Shown here in pieces: positions 24,332 through 37,473 of a DNA stretch of 64,000 nt (its first letter is position 1; every line of letters begins with the position of its first letter). Source of the stretch: Tetrastigma voinierianum (Eukaryota; Streptophyta; Magnoliopsida; Vitales; Vitaceae); NCBI GenBank assembly GCA_016808115.1, contig JAEQBH010002845.1, positions 558,001 through 622,000 on the forward strand. The letters run 5' to 3'. A program made the position numbers and the translations under genes. The notes beneath the pieces were generated by a model that was not told the DNA's origin, did not search any database, and worked only from the letters and a program-made list of their open reading frames with translations.

Positions 24332-26829
24332 TGTAGCGCTCCATTTCTAGATCCGACTAGATTAGGCGGTTCGAACTGTCAGAGGTGCTCTGTTGCAGTA
24401 ATTAGCGTCCCCCATTTGGGCTCACGATACCATTAACTATAAACTTATCGCTTTTAGCTTGTTCGTTATTCGTATCGCGTTAAACGTTTGGCAATAGCAT
24501 ATTATGTAGCAGCGAGTTACAAATATATACAAGCTTCGTAGATGGAGATGTTCAATATTTACAATATTTACATTGTTTACTAAACAATACATAGACAAAA
24601 ATAGACCAAAAGGTCTTCCAGTGGACACCTAGTGATGTGTGACCTTTGATTGCTGATGCGGATTGTCGTATTATACGATTTCCTCTTCTTTGTACCTACA
24701 GATAGGCTTGTCTTAACATAGCTTAGTGAGGTGTCTTAATATAGACGACTTATAATAATGGTCATCTCACTTTATACACATGCATATACTTATAACAAAT
24801 ATAACCTTTACACATATACTTATCCATTTTTTATATCTACTTGTCATAACATGTTTATTTTCTTATCATATTTCATATATTTTGAAGTGTCGCTCTTATC
24901 TTTGTACTTCTTATTCTTGTAATTGTATGGGCTAGAAAATTCGATTTTAAAATGGTAAATCGTAATTTTGGTAAAAATCGGGGAATTTTAGATCTCGGAT
25001 GATGAAGCAGTTCAGTAGTTGGAATCGTCTCGCGAAATACGAGGCTCTGCGTCAATTTCGTGGTGCGGGACGGTCGAATTCCAGCGTTTTCGAGCGGGTG
25101 TCGGAGTGTCGTAAAGCGGGTTTGAAGGCGTGTGATGTGACAAAAGTCACCCCTTTACATGTGATCTTGTGACACATGTTGCAAGATTAGAGATGATGGA
25201 AATGAGCGGTAGAATGGTGCAAAGTGTCAAAAATCGAAAAGGGCAAGTGGAATTAATGGAATTGTTAATGAATAAGGCGAAATAATGAAACGATTATCTT
25301 CTCACTAAATTTGAAAATGACAGGCGTGAGGGGCAGTGATGCAGTGGGGTGCTGGATTTGGAATCTAGAGAGAGAAAGTGTGATTTCTCTCTAGATTTTC
25401 GGTCATTCGGACCGTCGGTTCTGACGAACAAAAAGCGAAGTTGCTTTCTCTGCTTGTGAGAGCTGGCGTAGACACCGATTTGGTGGAGTTCCAACAACTC
25501 CAAGAGGTAGGGATCTTTTTCTACTTGTGTTAATCTTTGTCTAAGTGATATGTAAATGGTTATGAATGTTCTAAGGCTTGTATTAGCGAAGTAAGTCGGT
25601 CTCAAAGCTTTGGGCGAGGTGGAAAATTTCTGTTGTGTGGTGGTGAGCAGGTGACCCGGGGGTTTTTCTTGTTCATAGAATAGCTACATGAATATTTTGG
25701 TGTGAATTTTTATGATGTTGAGTGATTCAAATGAATTGCTTATGTTTCTAGTGTATATGACTAATTTTGATGTTATTGATGTAAATTTGCATAACATGTT
25801 TTATGTGATTTAATTATGTTAATATATATACATGTGAATATATTAACGTAAATGTGTTCAGAATTAGCGTCGTATTCATGTCTGTTTGGGAGCCGCGCAG
25901 AATATTAGGAGTGTGTATGATGACATGAAATGAAACAACGAAAATGTTTGAAAGGAATTTGATGGATGATTTAGGAGAATTGTGTTGGGAGATGGTCCAA
26001 CAATTACGTCGGGCGTAGATTGTTTGAGTTCTCAACGCGATTCGTAGTGGAGGGTAGTCAAATCTTCGCAAAGGTAGTGAGTTTTCGAGAGCAATAGCTT
26101 TTTTGTTTTGGCTTGTGATTTTCTTCGCATTCGGCTTAGGCATATGTGGGGAGTCGGTGAGGACCGGGACATGGGTTGGTCAGCTGTAGACATTCAGTGG
26201 AGTTCGTGAAATTGCTTGAATGTGGTTGTTTGCCATGCGTGTGCATAGGTGGGGAAGTAGCGTGTAGGAAATTATCTCTGTGAGCTTTGCTCACCACAAT
26301 AGAGGGATCACTATTTCAGGTACAAGGAGCGATCGGGAAGACGACGCTCACTAGAAGCCGTGTTTAGAAGAAAGCCAGATTGTGGCTTTGGTATTGATTT
26401 TGTATAACATGTATTAGAATTGTAAATTTTAATATATGTTGAATTAAATATTTATGCTTCTTGAAATAATATAATATATTTGGATTGGGGATATATGCGT
26501 GAGTATTGATGCGAGGGGGCCCAGGCGGCGAATTATTTTACTCGTATGTGGACCTGTGGTCATTGTGTATGGTTGAGACCGGGTTTTGTCGCCGTATTTC
26601 ACGTCTGAAATGAGAGCCTGCCGATTTTGTGGTGATGTCGGGTTCGACATTGCTGAGTGTCCATGAGTTGACGGGTTGTCAGCGAATAGCGCCGGTTTTG
26701 GGCGTCGCCTTTGTATCTTATCGTAGTAATAGTATTATGCTTCTCATATCGTATCATATCTTTATACATTTCGCTGCGTATCTTCGTTTTTTAACTTTTA
26801 TGTTAAATGCTCTGAAATCATGTGGATCG
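24332..26829. mobile_element. Left part of a split LTR element
   Basis: Starts TGTAGCGCTCC after AT-rich DNA. The right counterpart (29,701-31,229) ends GGGGTGTTACG. These are the 'TGTAACRCCCC...GGGGTGTTACA' ends common in plant Ty3/gypsy LTRs. The interior includes 'tatttcaggtacaaggagcga' near 26,312 and no coding domain. It is interrupted at 26,830 by another LTR-like segment. No target duplication could be confirmed, because a (TA)n tract replaced the right flank. Confidence 0.4.
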
Positions 26830-29700
26830 TGTGTAGACCCTCAATTTTGTCCCACAGCACTTACATTTATCCTTTGGGTGTCTGCTCGCGTCGTTCTCGT
26901 ATAACGCGTTAAAGCTCTTTTAGGCTTAGTGCGTCTCAGGAACCTTGGGTGGGCTTGTATGTGGTCTATTGGCAGGTGCGTATGTAGTTAGCCCCAGAGT
27001 GTCATGCATGAAACATTTTTTTTAGTTATTAGCATCGTGCTATAGGAAGCAAGTGGGGCCCCAGGAGTTCTTCAATCAAAGTTTATTAGAGTATGTCAAA
27101 TTCGAGTGCATAAGCTTGTTTTTATTTATTATCTCCTTGTCCGAACTCGGAATCATTCATTGTTTGTTTTGTTGGATTCCTTATTCACCAAGGAGGTTTC
27201 TGTTAAAAATTCATAATTTTTGTCAACCATTTGACCAATCGGTTTGACTGGTTCATCAGGGCAGTATGTATACAACACTGTTTTTTTGGGTGATTTTGGT
27301 GAGCACTCCTCCTTGTTCCGATCATATCTCCCTCATTCGGACTTGGAATGGTGCCGTTTTTTTTTGTTGGTCTCCTTATTCTTCAAAGGAGCATTCTATC
27401 AAATTTTCATAATTTTCCTCAAGCGCTCATTGGTTGGCATCTAATTCGCCGGAGTTAGTCGTGCCCGGCTTGGCCCGTGGAGCGTTGTTTTTGTGATTTT
27501 GGGCCCAAATCCTATGGTTCGGACCCATGCGCTCGACTCGACCTTGGGTAGTAATGGGTCCATTTTGGGCCTTGGCTTGCAGAGATTACGGTGACCCACC
27601 ATGAATCCATGTGGATACTTGGTGGGTAAACAAGCGAAAACTTAAGATATTCGACTTGCACATGGAAAATGAGGAAGTTAATGGGAAAATGAGTTAGAGA
27701 TTAATTGGGCTCTTTCCAAAGCTTGAAGGTGGAAAACACCAGGTGGGCTCAGAGGCTGAGGTGAGAATCAGTATAAAAGGAGAGAAAGATCAAAGTGGTA
27801 GGGACCTTTAGAGGGCACTTTTGCAGCTTGGATAGCACATTTATAGCGATTTTCGGATGCTTGTTTTGTTTTTCTTTTACGCGTTTTGTGGAAGAGGTAA
27901 AGAAATAGACTCTGGCTCCACTCTATTATTCAGGACATTCTGACCAAGTGAGTTTTCGTAGCCGACATTATAGTTTCACGCTCGTACGTGAGGCCGTTGA
28001 CTGATTCTTTGAAGCGATCTGTTTTAAGTAATGGATTGTTTTGGTTGGTTCTCACTCATTCAAGCTGAGAATCAATCACTGTTTGTTTTGTTAGATTCCT
28101 AACTCTTTGAGGAAGGTTTTGACAAATTTTGAGAGCCTCTCTCAATCGGCTGAACTAGTTGGGAAACCGGATCGGTGGGTCCTTTGGTCGGTTCTTTGGA
28201 GCAATGGTTTGGAGTCTTTAGGACCGTTTGTGTCGAGTTCTCGGTCATTTAGATGCAGTTTGTACTCCGTTTGATTTTTCGATTCAGCTTTGAGGAAGGT
28301 TCCTGACAAATTTTGAAGCCTCTCTCAACCGGATGAAGCGGTTGAGAAACGGATCGGCGGTTCCTTTGAAGTCGATTCTTTAGACGGCAATTTGGTCTTT
28401 GGCACCGTTTGTGTCGGTTCTCAATCATTTAAAATCGGATTTGTACTCCGTTTGTTTTGTTGGATTCCTGACTCTTTGAGGAAGGTTCTAAAAAATTTTG
28501 AGAGTCTCTCTCAACCGGATGAACTGGTTGGGAAACCAGATCAGCCGGTTCATTGATCAGTTCTTTGGAGCAGCAGTTTGAACTATTGCCGTTTGTAGCC
28601 GGTTCTCGATAACCGGAGTTAGTTTATACTTAGTTTGTTTTTTTGGATTCCTAAATCTTTGAGGAAGGTTTTGAAAATTTTGAGGTCTCTCAATAGGAGT
28701 GGGTATTGACAGGATCAGCGGATCATTAGGTTCATATCTGGGTTGAAGAGTTTGGGTACTTTGTTTTGTTTGTGTCGGAGTTCTTAGTCATTCGATTGTC
28801 GAATTGTACACCGTTTGCCATTTTGGTTTCCTTGCTCTTGTGGGAATGTTCTGAAAATTTTGAATTTTTCTCAGCCGGATCGGCCGGTTGGGGAACCTAG
28901 ATCCAGTAATTTTCGGGTTTGTAAAGGGTCGTTCGATTTCGAGTTTAATTGAAGCGAAGTGACCCTTGTGATCCGACCATTCGCTCCGGATCGGTGTAGG
29001 GCTATGTTTAGGGTATGAAATGGGGTTTAGTTCGAGGTTAATGTGGTTGATTTTGGATTCTTAGAATCGGCGGGATCTATGTGGGTCGAGGGTGATTAGT
29101 TAAGCACGATAATCTAATGTTTTGAGCGTTTCTTGGGATGAATAGATATGATTACTGAAATTAGGTAGCATCAATGAGTGGTTGAGATGCCATGTATGGT
29201 TTCTCCTGGCTTCCTTTGCTTTTGATATCTAATTTTGAGAGATTATTGTATGCTCAAAATGTGCGACTAACTTTCCCTTGCAGCGCTTGGCTAGGGACCA
29301 CAGGTACACGCCATTTGCCCTTTTGGTTAAGTGCTTTTAAGCATGCTAGATACCAATTAGGTTGGTTTGATCCAAGTTGTATGTTTAGCCTAGGGGCTAT
29401 CGTTACGTGACTATATGCTCGCATACGATTCAACTAGTAGAGGCAGAGTTAGGGCTGAAGGGGTCTTACCTCATGAGGTACCTTCACGAATGGTAATCGA
29501 TCCCAGACCGGAAATCTAGTTTTCACGGACCACTTTTTATCTTGCTTGGGTCGTTGGGGTTTTTGTTCTTGGTTTTCCCCTTTATAAAATAACAACAAAA
29601 AGTAGTAGCGACTCCAAAGAAAAGCGTTCCTCAGGGACGGATTTTCTAAAATTAGAAATCAACCCACATTTTCTTTTCATTTCGCAGTAGCGGCAGGCGA
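26830..29700 (+). mobile_element. LTR-like insertion of the 'TGTAGACCCTCAATTTTG' type
   Basis: Begins TGTGTAGACCCTCAATTTTG, a common start of large gypsy LTRs. TGGATCG stands immediately before it (26,823-26,829) and again at 29,701-29,707. A TATA-like GTATAAAAGG lies at 27,771-27,780. Near its right end AGTAGTAGCGACTCC (about 29,602) recalls the PBS zone of Tat/Ogre elements. It contains an array of about 183 bp units and no gag or pol. It may be a solo LTR or a deleted element. The right end does not show a clean CA. Confidence 0.42.
28080..28930. repeat. Tandem array, unit about 183 bp, inside the LTR insertion
   Basis: The words 'gtttgttttgttggattcc', 'tctttgaggaaggtt' and 'ctctctcaaccgg' recur. 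Unit anchors lie near 28,083, 28,268, 28,449, 28,636 and 28,815, giving spacings of about 185, 181, 187 and 179 bp. Weaker relatives lie at about 27,161 and 27,358. The units carry no conserved open frame. Confidence 0.8.
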
Positions 29701-31229
29701 TGGATCGGGTAGATCCTAACGGGAAGAGCTGTATGTCTTAAGAATCTTATCATTTATCTGAGCCGGTGATCGCTATCTGTAATACTTGAAGGTACTATCC
29801 TTTATCTGAGACAATAATCTTTGTATGACTGAATGAGGCGATTATAATGATCCAAATGGGATCTATGTCATCGACCCAAATGAGGCCTCGATATCTGTAA
29901 ACTTTATGTTGCAACAACTGTATCTCTATAGGCATGCCTATCTATCCAACTACTCGGTCTTAAGCAGACAATTTGTTTTATTATCTTTTCTTATTAATCT
30001 TTATATCTCATATACATGAATACCTACTGATATCATGTATACTTATGAGATATTCATTTTCAAATAATATCTTTTAAATATTTAACTGTACTTTTCATAT
30101 AACCAAATTATCCATATACTTGTATTTATAACAGACTCTTATCATATAATTCCAATCTTATCATAGGGCATTAAATTTGCTTCGCTTCGCCAAGACAACG
30201 AGATACGGTCTAATTTTTCCTTTACATTTTCAACATGAATGGACCCTTATATACACTTATAGGGTCCTCATTAATCCAATAGTCAAGTCCTCGAAAGGAC
30301 GGAATAGTGAAACTAAACAAAGCACAACATTTTTCCATGCTATGAATAGTGCTGTTGCGAACGAGACCGTCAATTTCTCCTTCTCGACCCTTGTGGCGAA
30401 AAGGACATACTTCGTTCTTGGCGTGGACCTTTAAAAATACCCAAATTTTGCTGTTTTTGGTCCTTTTTCTATAAAACCTACCCAAAATCAAAAGAACACT
30501 CATATCTGAGCCCTCAAACATGGTTTCTGACTGACAGAAATACATATAGGAGTCTTAGAGGTTCTTCTCAACTCAGGCCTAACGAAATGAGTTTGGGAGT
30601 TTCCAAACCCAGCATGGAGCAAAATAGGGTTCCAGACCATGCATCTATCTTTCCATACCAAAACTAGACAAATTCCATACGAAAATTCCCTTCTCTACTA
30701 CTAGGAGTTTTACCTTGGCTTTCCCTGATTCTAGGGTTATGATGAATTCTAGCCTCGCAGGTTTGGGACAAATCCATACTAACACTTTCCTACAAGACCA
30801 TGAAATTCCATACAAAAGTCATAGTATTCCATACACAAGTAGTTTCCATACCTTTGCTTTCTTGTTCCTTCTTCCTTCTCTTCTCTTCTTCTTCCTCTTC
30901 CTTCCTTTTTTTCGTTTTTGGTCTCCCAAAATGGAGAGACCAATGGATCTTATCCTTATTTGATATTTTACATTTTCCTTTTAATTGCTCTGTAATCCTT
31001 TAACTCCTTATTATTCTCAATCTAACTTATTCAAATTCTATTTTGGCATACTATCTTTTTATCATATGACTTTTGTGTCCCATTTGACAAATTACTCATT
31101 TACCCTTGCCTTACGGTTTCTCTATTTTCACGTTTTAGAATTTAAAATACGAAATTTCTAATTAATACTCATAAAATCTATTAAGCGTGTTATAAAGAAA
31201 GCAAGTAAGGTATATTTCGGGGTGTTACG
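29701..31229. mobile_element. Right part of the split LTR element
   Basis: Follows the inserted LTR segment and ends TATTTCGGGGTGTTACG at about 31,229. Read on the minus strand it begins CGTAACACCCC, matching the TGTAGCGCTCC end at 24,332 in eight of eleven bases. The interior has no domain. A pyrimidine-rich run lies near 30,865-30,915. Confidence 0.4.

Positions 31230-31230
<1 letters not shown>

Positions 31231-31313
<83 letters not shown>
31231..31313. repeat. (TA)n microsatellite, the longest in the window
   Basis: About 82 bp of TA between the end of the LTR element and the right-end fragment of a MULE-like element. Confidence 0.97.
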
Positions 31314-31318
<5 letters not shown>

Positions 31319-31503
31319 TAATAAATATTATCAATATTCATTTACATATTATAAATTTTTAAAAATTATTTTTAATTTGAGTAAAATATAAAATATATAT
31401 TTGTGATGTCACTGGTTTGATAGTGTTTCGACCACCGGTCCGACTAATGAACCGTAAATCGATGACTTTTTCGATTCACTGATTGATCCGATTTTTAAAA
31501 CAT
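31310..31503. mobile_element. Right-end fragment of the TGTTTTGAAAATCGG family
   Basis: The stretch 'gtgatgtcactggtttgata' followed by 'ccgatttttaaaacat' at 31,488-31,503 matches the right half of the element at 15,249-16,193. The left half is missing and is replaced by the TA tract. Confidence 0.5.
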
Positions 31504-31644
31504 AGCTAAATACATTAAAACTATCATTTCCAACTTGCCTTTCCTCAAAAAGCTCACTAAGAGCAAGGAGCCTTGTAAGAAAGCCCAACTCAAAGATTTC
31601 AGTTGATTAAGAACAAAAGAAATTCTTCTTGCTAAAATATGGGG

Positions 31645-31935
31645 TGTAAGGGTGTAAACAAGTCAAGTTATTCATGAGCTAATTGAGCTCGATTCGTAGA
31701 ATACTTGAATTCGACACGGAGTTAGTCAAGCTTGAGTAGCTCAAATAGCTTATCGAGTTTGAGTATCAATATTTATTTATTTTTTAATTGATTCGAGTTG
31801 TATCGAGTCAAGTTTGAATATAAATATATATATATTTTTAATTGATTCGGGCTATATCGAATTGTGTTTGAGTAGCTCGACTATTTTTCAAGTCGAGTAG
31901 CTCGACTATTTTTCAATTCGAGTTTCAAACATATG
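31645..31935. mobile_element. Possible hAT-like MITE fragment (GGGTGTAAACAAGTC type)
   Basis: Starts AAGGGTGTAAACAAGTCAAG and continues with repeated 'gagtagctcga' and 'attgattcgag' words. This is the look of the common plant MITE that opens 'CAGGGGTGTAAACGAGCCGAGC'. A matching inverted right end was not found, so it is probably truncated. Confidence 0.4.
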
Positions 31936-32350
31936 ACGAAAAGCTCGATCGACTTTGAGTCAATTCCACGGACGTTTGAATTTTCTAGGGATAGACAATG
32001 ATACAATCTCATATCGGTTTCACATGAAATTGTGAAGTGATATTTAAGCTTGAGAGGTCCTCCCACCTATCAGATTGGTCTTTTGAGTTAAACACTCATA
32101 TTGAACTTGGATACATTAACATAATTTTGGTGTTTTCTAAAAACCGACACTGTTATTAATTTAGTATTTTTTGTATTCTCTCAGTTTTTCAGAACAAAAA
32201 ACTGGAAATCAAATGTATTCTTTATATTTTCCTTCTCTTTTTAGAAACATAAACATTTTTCAAAAACTGTAATCAAATAGGTTCTAGGTTTTGTTTTTCC
32301 GAACAAAAATTTATAAGATAAGTTTGATATACATCTCCTTTTTGTAAGAA

Positions 32351-32408
<58 letters not shown>
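32351..32408. repeat. (TA)n microsatellite
   Basis: TA run of about 57 bp, followed by GTAGAGAGAG. Confidence 0.96.
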
Positions 32409-32409
<1 letters not shown>

Positions 32410-32411
<2 letters not shown>

Positions 32412-35100
32412 GAGAGAGTATTTTATCTTGTTTTTGTAAAAGTTGTTTTGGAAATAAATATATAAATTATAAAATGAATACGAATATAAATATTAGATGT
32501 AAAATTATTTTTAATATATAATTAAATATTTTTAAAATGGATCAAAATATTATATTTTTTAAAATAGATTTTTGTTGTATAAAATATCATGAAAAATTCT
32601 TAATGAGCTATTTTAAAAAAAAAACATTTCTCAATACTGTTTTAAGAAACAGTTATGAGATGAACTCTTAATTATTTACATGCACTTGATGAGTCAGATC
32701 ATTCAAGTTCAAAGATGCTTTAAAAGCTTCTTTAGAAAAGTTCTTGAATCTTTCATAAAGTAAATTTTATAATTTTTATAAAAAAAAAAAAAAAAAAACC
32801 TTTTTGCTTTGGACAAACTATAACACTACTTTTCGTCCCTTTTGAATTGTTTTGAAAATCTAGGGAGTTTTAAAATAGAGGTGGGAGGATGATATTTGAT
32901 TATCTCCACTCTTTTAAAATTTTATTTGTTATTAGTTAAAGTAAATATTTTAGATTGGGATTTGGGGATTCAAATTTTGTTTTATAGCTTAAGATTAGAT
33001 TTGTGATAGAATTGTAACTATGAGAAAGGATTTGATACTCTTTTCCAATAATAGAACTTGGGATCTCCTGTAAAATTGGGATCTCCTATAAACTCATCTT
33101 CACTTTTTTACCACCGGAGCCATACCTCAAGGCCAAAAAGATCTTCTTTTTTAATGAATTTTTATTCTTTTTCTTTATCTAAGTTAAATTCTTGTATTCT
33201 TATTCTACCAAATTTAATCAGTTGTCTAACTTATTTTTCAAATGAAATCTTAAAATTCTAGTTTCAGTTATAAATTCACTATTTTATTTATTTTAATACT
33301 TATGATTTAATGATCAAAACCGATGTTCATAAAGAAGACTCTTTTCTTTTCTTTTTTTACCTTCTATTAACATACATTAGTTTATTCACAACACATTTAA
33401 GTTATACCATAATTTTTTTTGATAGTTAAATACTTAAATTATAAGGTAATAAATTGTTTTTATTGGCTCGAACCCGAGACCCCTCATCTCCTATGCGTTA
33501 CCTTTTTGAAATATTGAGCACTACACCACAACTTTAATTTGACATAAATTTGAATTTAAATTCTTTTATTTTCTCACTCAATCTATTAATTAAGGTTGTC
33601 TTTTGTTATTGTAAAGTACTAAGGAAATCAAAAATAATTAAAAAGTGGTTTTCTTAGGTTTGATTTCTAATGAAAAATATTTTTAAAAGAATAAAATACA
33701 AATAAATTACTTTAATTATATATATTATTAAATTATTTAATTTTATATTTTTTTAAAGAGAAAAAAATAATTTTATTGATTCAAACTAGCAATATATATA
33801 TAGAAACATATAATCAAAATTGTTAAAAACTAGAGAGAGTGAAACAATATTCAAGTTAATAGTATAATAGATCGGCTAAGTATCACATCACGTGTGATAG
33901 TTGAGCGCCGCGCGTTTAATATTCTTATTGTTATTAGAATACGGCTTTTGATACAGTTACAGGCGTATTAACGAATTTATTTGATTTACTTGTCGTTGAT
34001 TGGATATATTTTCTTCGTCTAAATCGCTCTAAATAAACCCACCATCCATATGAAGCGGCGGTAATAAGCGTTCTTGTGAAACCAATAATAACGTATCTCT
34101 TAGCATCCAAGAAAGCGTGATATTATCGCCGTACCAAAACAATGACAAACAAACAGTATCAAAATGGCGTGACCCTTGTATGCGCGAGATAACGTTAAAA
34201 TACGAAAAGACAAATAAAACCTAGATCTTGTAAAATAACTATTTTATTGAAGAAAAAAAATGATGAAAAGAGATATATAGTTATGATTTTAGGTCAAGAA
34301 TGATAAAAAAAATCACATCTCTTTACTTAAAGGAAAAGAGAATAATAGAGAAAAAGTTGAGAGAAAAGAATTATAGAGTTTTGATATTTACTTTTGTATT
34401 GATAAGTTAAAATAAATAAAATTGATTTGATGTAACAAATAAAAATAATATATATGATTTAACTCTATTTTTATTTTCTTTTATTTTTTATTTTCTTATA
34501 TATATATTTTTTCTCTTGTTTATTTCCCTTACATTCCCCTTCAAAATTTATGAGAATCAATCATAGTTCAAATTAATTTTAACAGAAACTATAAAAACAA
34601 AATGATTTAATTCAATGCCTATGTTTTCTTAAAGAATTCTTTTCATAGAATAATCGAGAGATAAAAAAAAGATGAATTTAAAAACCAGTGTATATGCCTT
34701 TTTTCATAGAAAAGCTAGTTTTAATAATTATTTATTTTATTCATTTAAAAATAATAATAATTTATTCTATTGCAAAAGTAAAGCATAAAAAAATGTTGCT
34801 TGCTTTTATCCCATTATTTAACCAAAAGTAGGTGGTAATTTCTTTTTTTCTTTATCATCTTTATTTTCACTTTTTCTTTAATTAAAGTCTAAAGAAACGA
34901 GCAAAGATAGGGACATGCGTTAAAGATATTCAATATGTCCCTTGATTTAATTCGAACTTTATTCCGCTCTTTCTATTTGATAATATTATTATTATTATTT
35001 ATGCTGTGACACTGACACGTATCAAACATTATCTTATGATTCTTATCAACTTCTGTTTTGCCTTTTCAAGAACGGTGGGGTTCCATCATGTGGGGCAGGT
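32410..35100. other. AT-rich gene-free stretch
   Basis: Short open frames only, none with a domain. An A tract lies near 32,780-32,798. The stretch at 33,750-33,900 shares 'ttttaaagagaaaaaaataa'-like and 'aatattcaagttaatag'-like words with 50,215-50,330, so both may be pieces of one unnamed repeat. Otherwise nothing is seen. Confidence 0.5.
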
Positions 35101-35105
35101 TAGAA

Positions 35106-36705
35106 TTAAAATATTCGTAATCACGAATATATCAATATATTGAAAATATCAATGGATATTTTGGTAAAAATATAGTGGATCATGGGATATTTTGATAAAA
35201 ATATCAGTAAAATAAAAATTAATAAAAATGTTTTAAAATTCATAAAAATATTTTGTTAAAATATAAAAAAATACAAATAAGCAAATATGTACTTGTTGAA
35301 AACGATATTCATTATAATTTATTGAGAAACTATATTATAATAGTATTTTAAAACCAAAATAAAGACCGATATGACTTCATTACATTATTTGATGAAATGA
35401 TATCATCTTATTGAAGACAATACGCAAAACTAAGAGTTTCAAAATATTAAGATAAATCATAAATAAAAAATAATTTGAGAGTTAAATAGAGCTTGGATGT
35501 GGATTAATGAGTTTGTAATGAAATTGTATGAGTAAAATGAAAATTAACAAAAATGCTTTAAAATTCATAAAAATATTTTGTTAAAATATAAAAAAAATAC
35601 AAATAAGCAAATATGTACTTGTTGAAGACAATATTCATTATAATTTATTGAGAAATTATATTACAATAGTATTTAAAACCAAAATGAAGACCGATATGAC
35701 TTTATTACATTATTTGATGAAATGATATCATCTTATTGAAGACAATATGTAAAACTAAGAGCTTCAAAATATTGAGATAAATCATAAATAAAAAATAATT
35801 TGAGAGTTAAATGGAGCTTGGATGTGGATTAATGAGTTTGTAATGAAATTGTATGAGTAAAATGAAAATTAACAAAAATGCTTTAAAATTCATAAAAATA
35901 TTTTGTTAAAATATAAAAAAAATACAAATAGCCAATATGTCTTGTTAGAAACTGATATTAAATTTATAATTTATTGAGAAATTATATTCTGATAGTCTTA
36001 AACGAAATGAAAATAAATGAAAACATTACATTATTTGATGAAATGATATCATCTTATTGAAGACAATATATGTAAAAGCCCCAAGAACACGAAAATATTA
36101 GATTCATCGTAAATAAAAAATAATTTGAGAGTTAAATGGAGCTTGGATGTGGATTGATGAGTTTGTAATGAAATTGTATGATTTTAGGAGTATTTATATA
36201 ATTTTTTTGAGTCAAAATAGTCATTGGATTGTCAAAAAACCGTTGTGATTTAATTATAACAATTGGATTTGATTTTGATTCAATATGACCGTTGAATTAT
36301 CATATATCCATTAGAAATCAATTTGAACCATTAGATCAAGTTTCAAATTTAAAACCAACCGTTGAATTCAAAATATAGTCTTTTGATGCTTTTAAAAACG
36401 TAGATGAAATGCGAGCGGATTTGATCAAAGTAGGAGCAGATAAGACCCGTCGGTGCGGTCGAATGAAAGCTCTATCGATATTTGCGTGTTGCTCGATATT
36501 TTGTAGGAAATTTGTGCAGTAGCGAGATACGCTACATATTTCGCCCGAAATATCGACATTTTTATATTTAAATATATCGGTGATTTTTACGTCAGTCTGA
36601 CGATTTTGCCCGAATAACTTTTGGTTTCAATTTCGTTTGATCTGCGACCCGATATCCGATATTTCGACGATATATAGGCCAATAAAATCGATATTTTATT
36701 CCTTA
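35106..36705. mobile_element. Composite repeat with a triplicated 324 bp unit
   Basis: The outer parts carry words like those of the hAT MITE at 18,675 ('atatcaatatattgaaaata' on the left; 'cgatatttcgacgatatata' and 'cgatattttattccttaggg' on the right), with roughly inverted ends. Between them a unit that begins 'aaaattaacaaaaatgcttt' occurs at about 35,214, 35,540 and 35,864, each about 324 bp and very similar; the last is slightly more diverged. No coding capacity is seen. It is probably a non-autonomous DNA element whose interior was amplified. Confidence 0.55.
35214..36180. repeat. Three tandem copies of a 324 bp AT-rich unit
   Basis: Unit landmarks repeat in order: 'ttcataaaaatattttgtta', 'acattatttgatgaaatgat', 'aataatttgagagttaaat', 'gagcttggatgtggatt'. 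Copies 1 and 2 are nearly the same; copy 3 has small indels near 35,930-36,100. Confidence 0.92.
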
Positions 36706-37473
36706 GGGGTGGGTAGAAACAATAGTGTCCCAAGATGTAGTCTTCCTCGGAAAATGAAAAGTCAAATAAACTCTATTTTTTTTAAAAAAAATGTTTTTAT
36801 CGTGACTCTTTTTCTCTTAGTTAGCATTTTTTCTTTAAGCACAAAGATGTGATTTTTTGATTATTCATGATATGAAATCATCAATTTACACATTTTTTCT
36901 TTTTTTTTTTCTCAATAAAATGGTTTTTTCACATAGATTTAGGTATTTATTTGATTTTTTTTAATTTAATTATCGCCTTTATATGCATGTGGTTGTCATC
37001 GTCTTGGTGTGATGGTGGTTATATTGTCTCAATATGATGTTTTGGTTTTTGTCGTCGTTGTGTGACATTTAATTGTGTTTAAGCAATTCAGACGAGCAAA
37101 TTATATACGATTAGATATAAAAAATCAAATAAATGGTTGTCAATATACTATAGAACATGAGTCATATGTATTATAGTCACAATAGTAATATCAAATATAT
37201 AGGCTTAACTATAAAATATTTAGACTTTGAGTCAATTTATTATGCTATTAACTTGAATATTGTTCAATTCTTTATAATATTTAATAATTTTAATTCTATA
37301 TTTCTATTAATATATTACTAGTTTGAATCAATAAAAATATTTTTCTCTTCGAAAAAATTATGTTTTTATCATTAAGAGCATAATACTACAACCCCCGACG
37401 AATAAATATCAAATATATATAATCAATACTTGCTTTTAAGTTTTTCCGGATTTGTATATAGGTACGTATGTAT

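Noticed and set aside
25294..30545. Short open frames across the nested LTR cluster
   Set aside because: None shows a domain, conserved start context or splice structure; they fall within noncoding LTR-type DNA.
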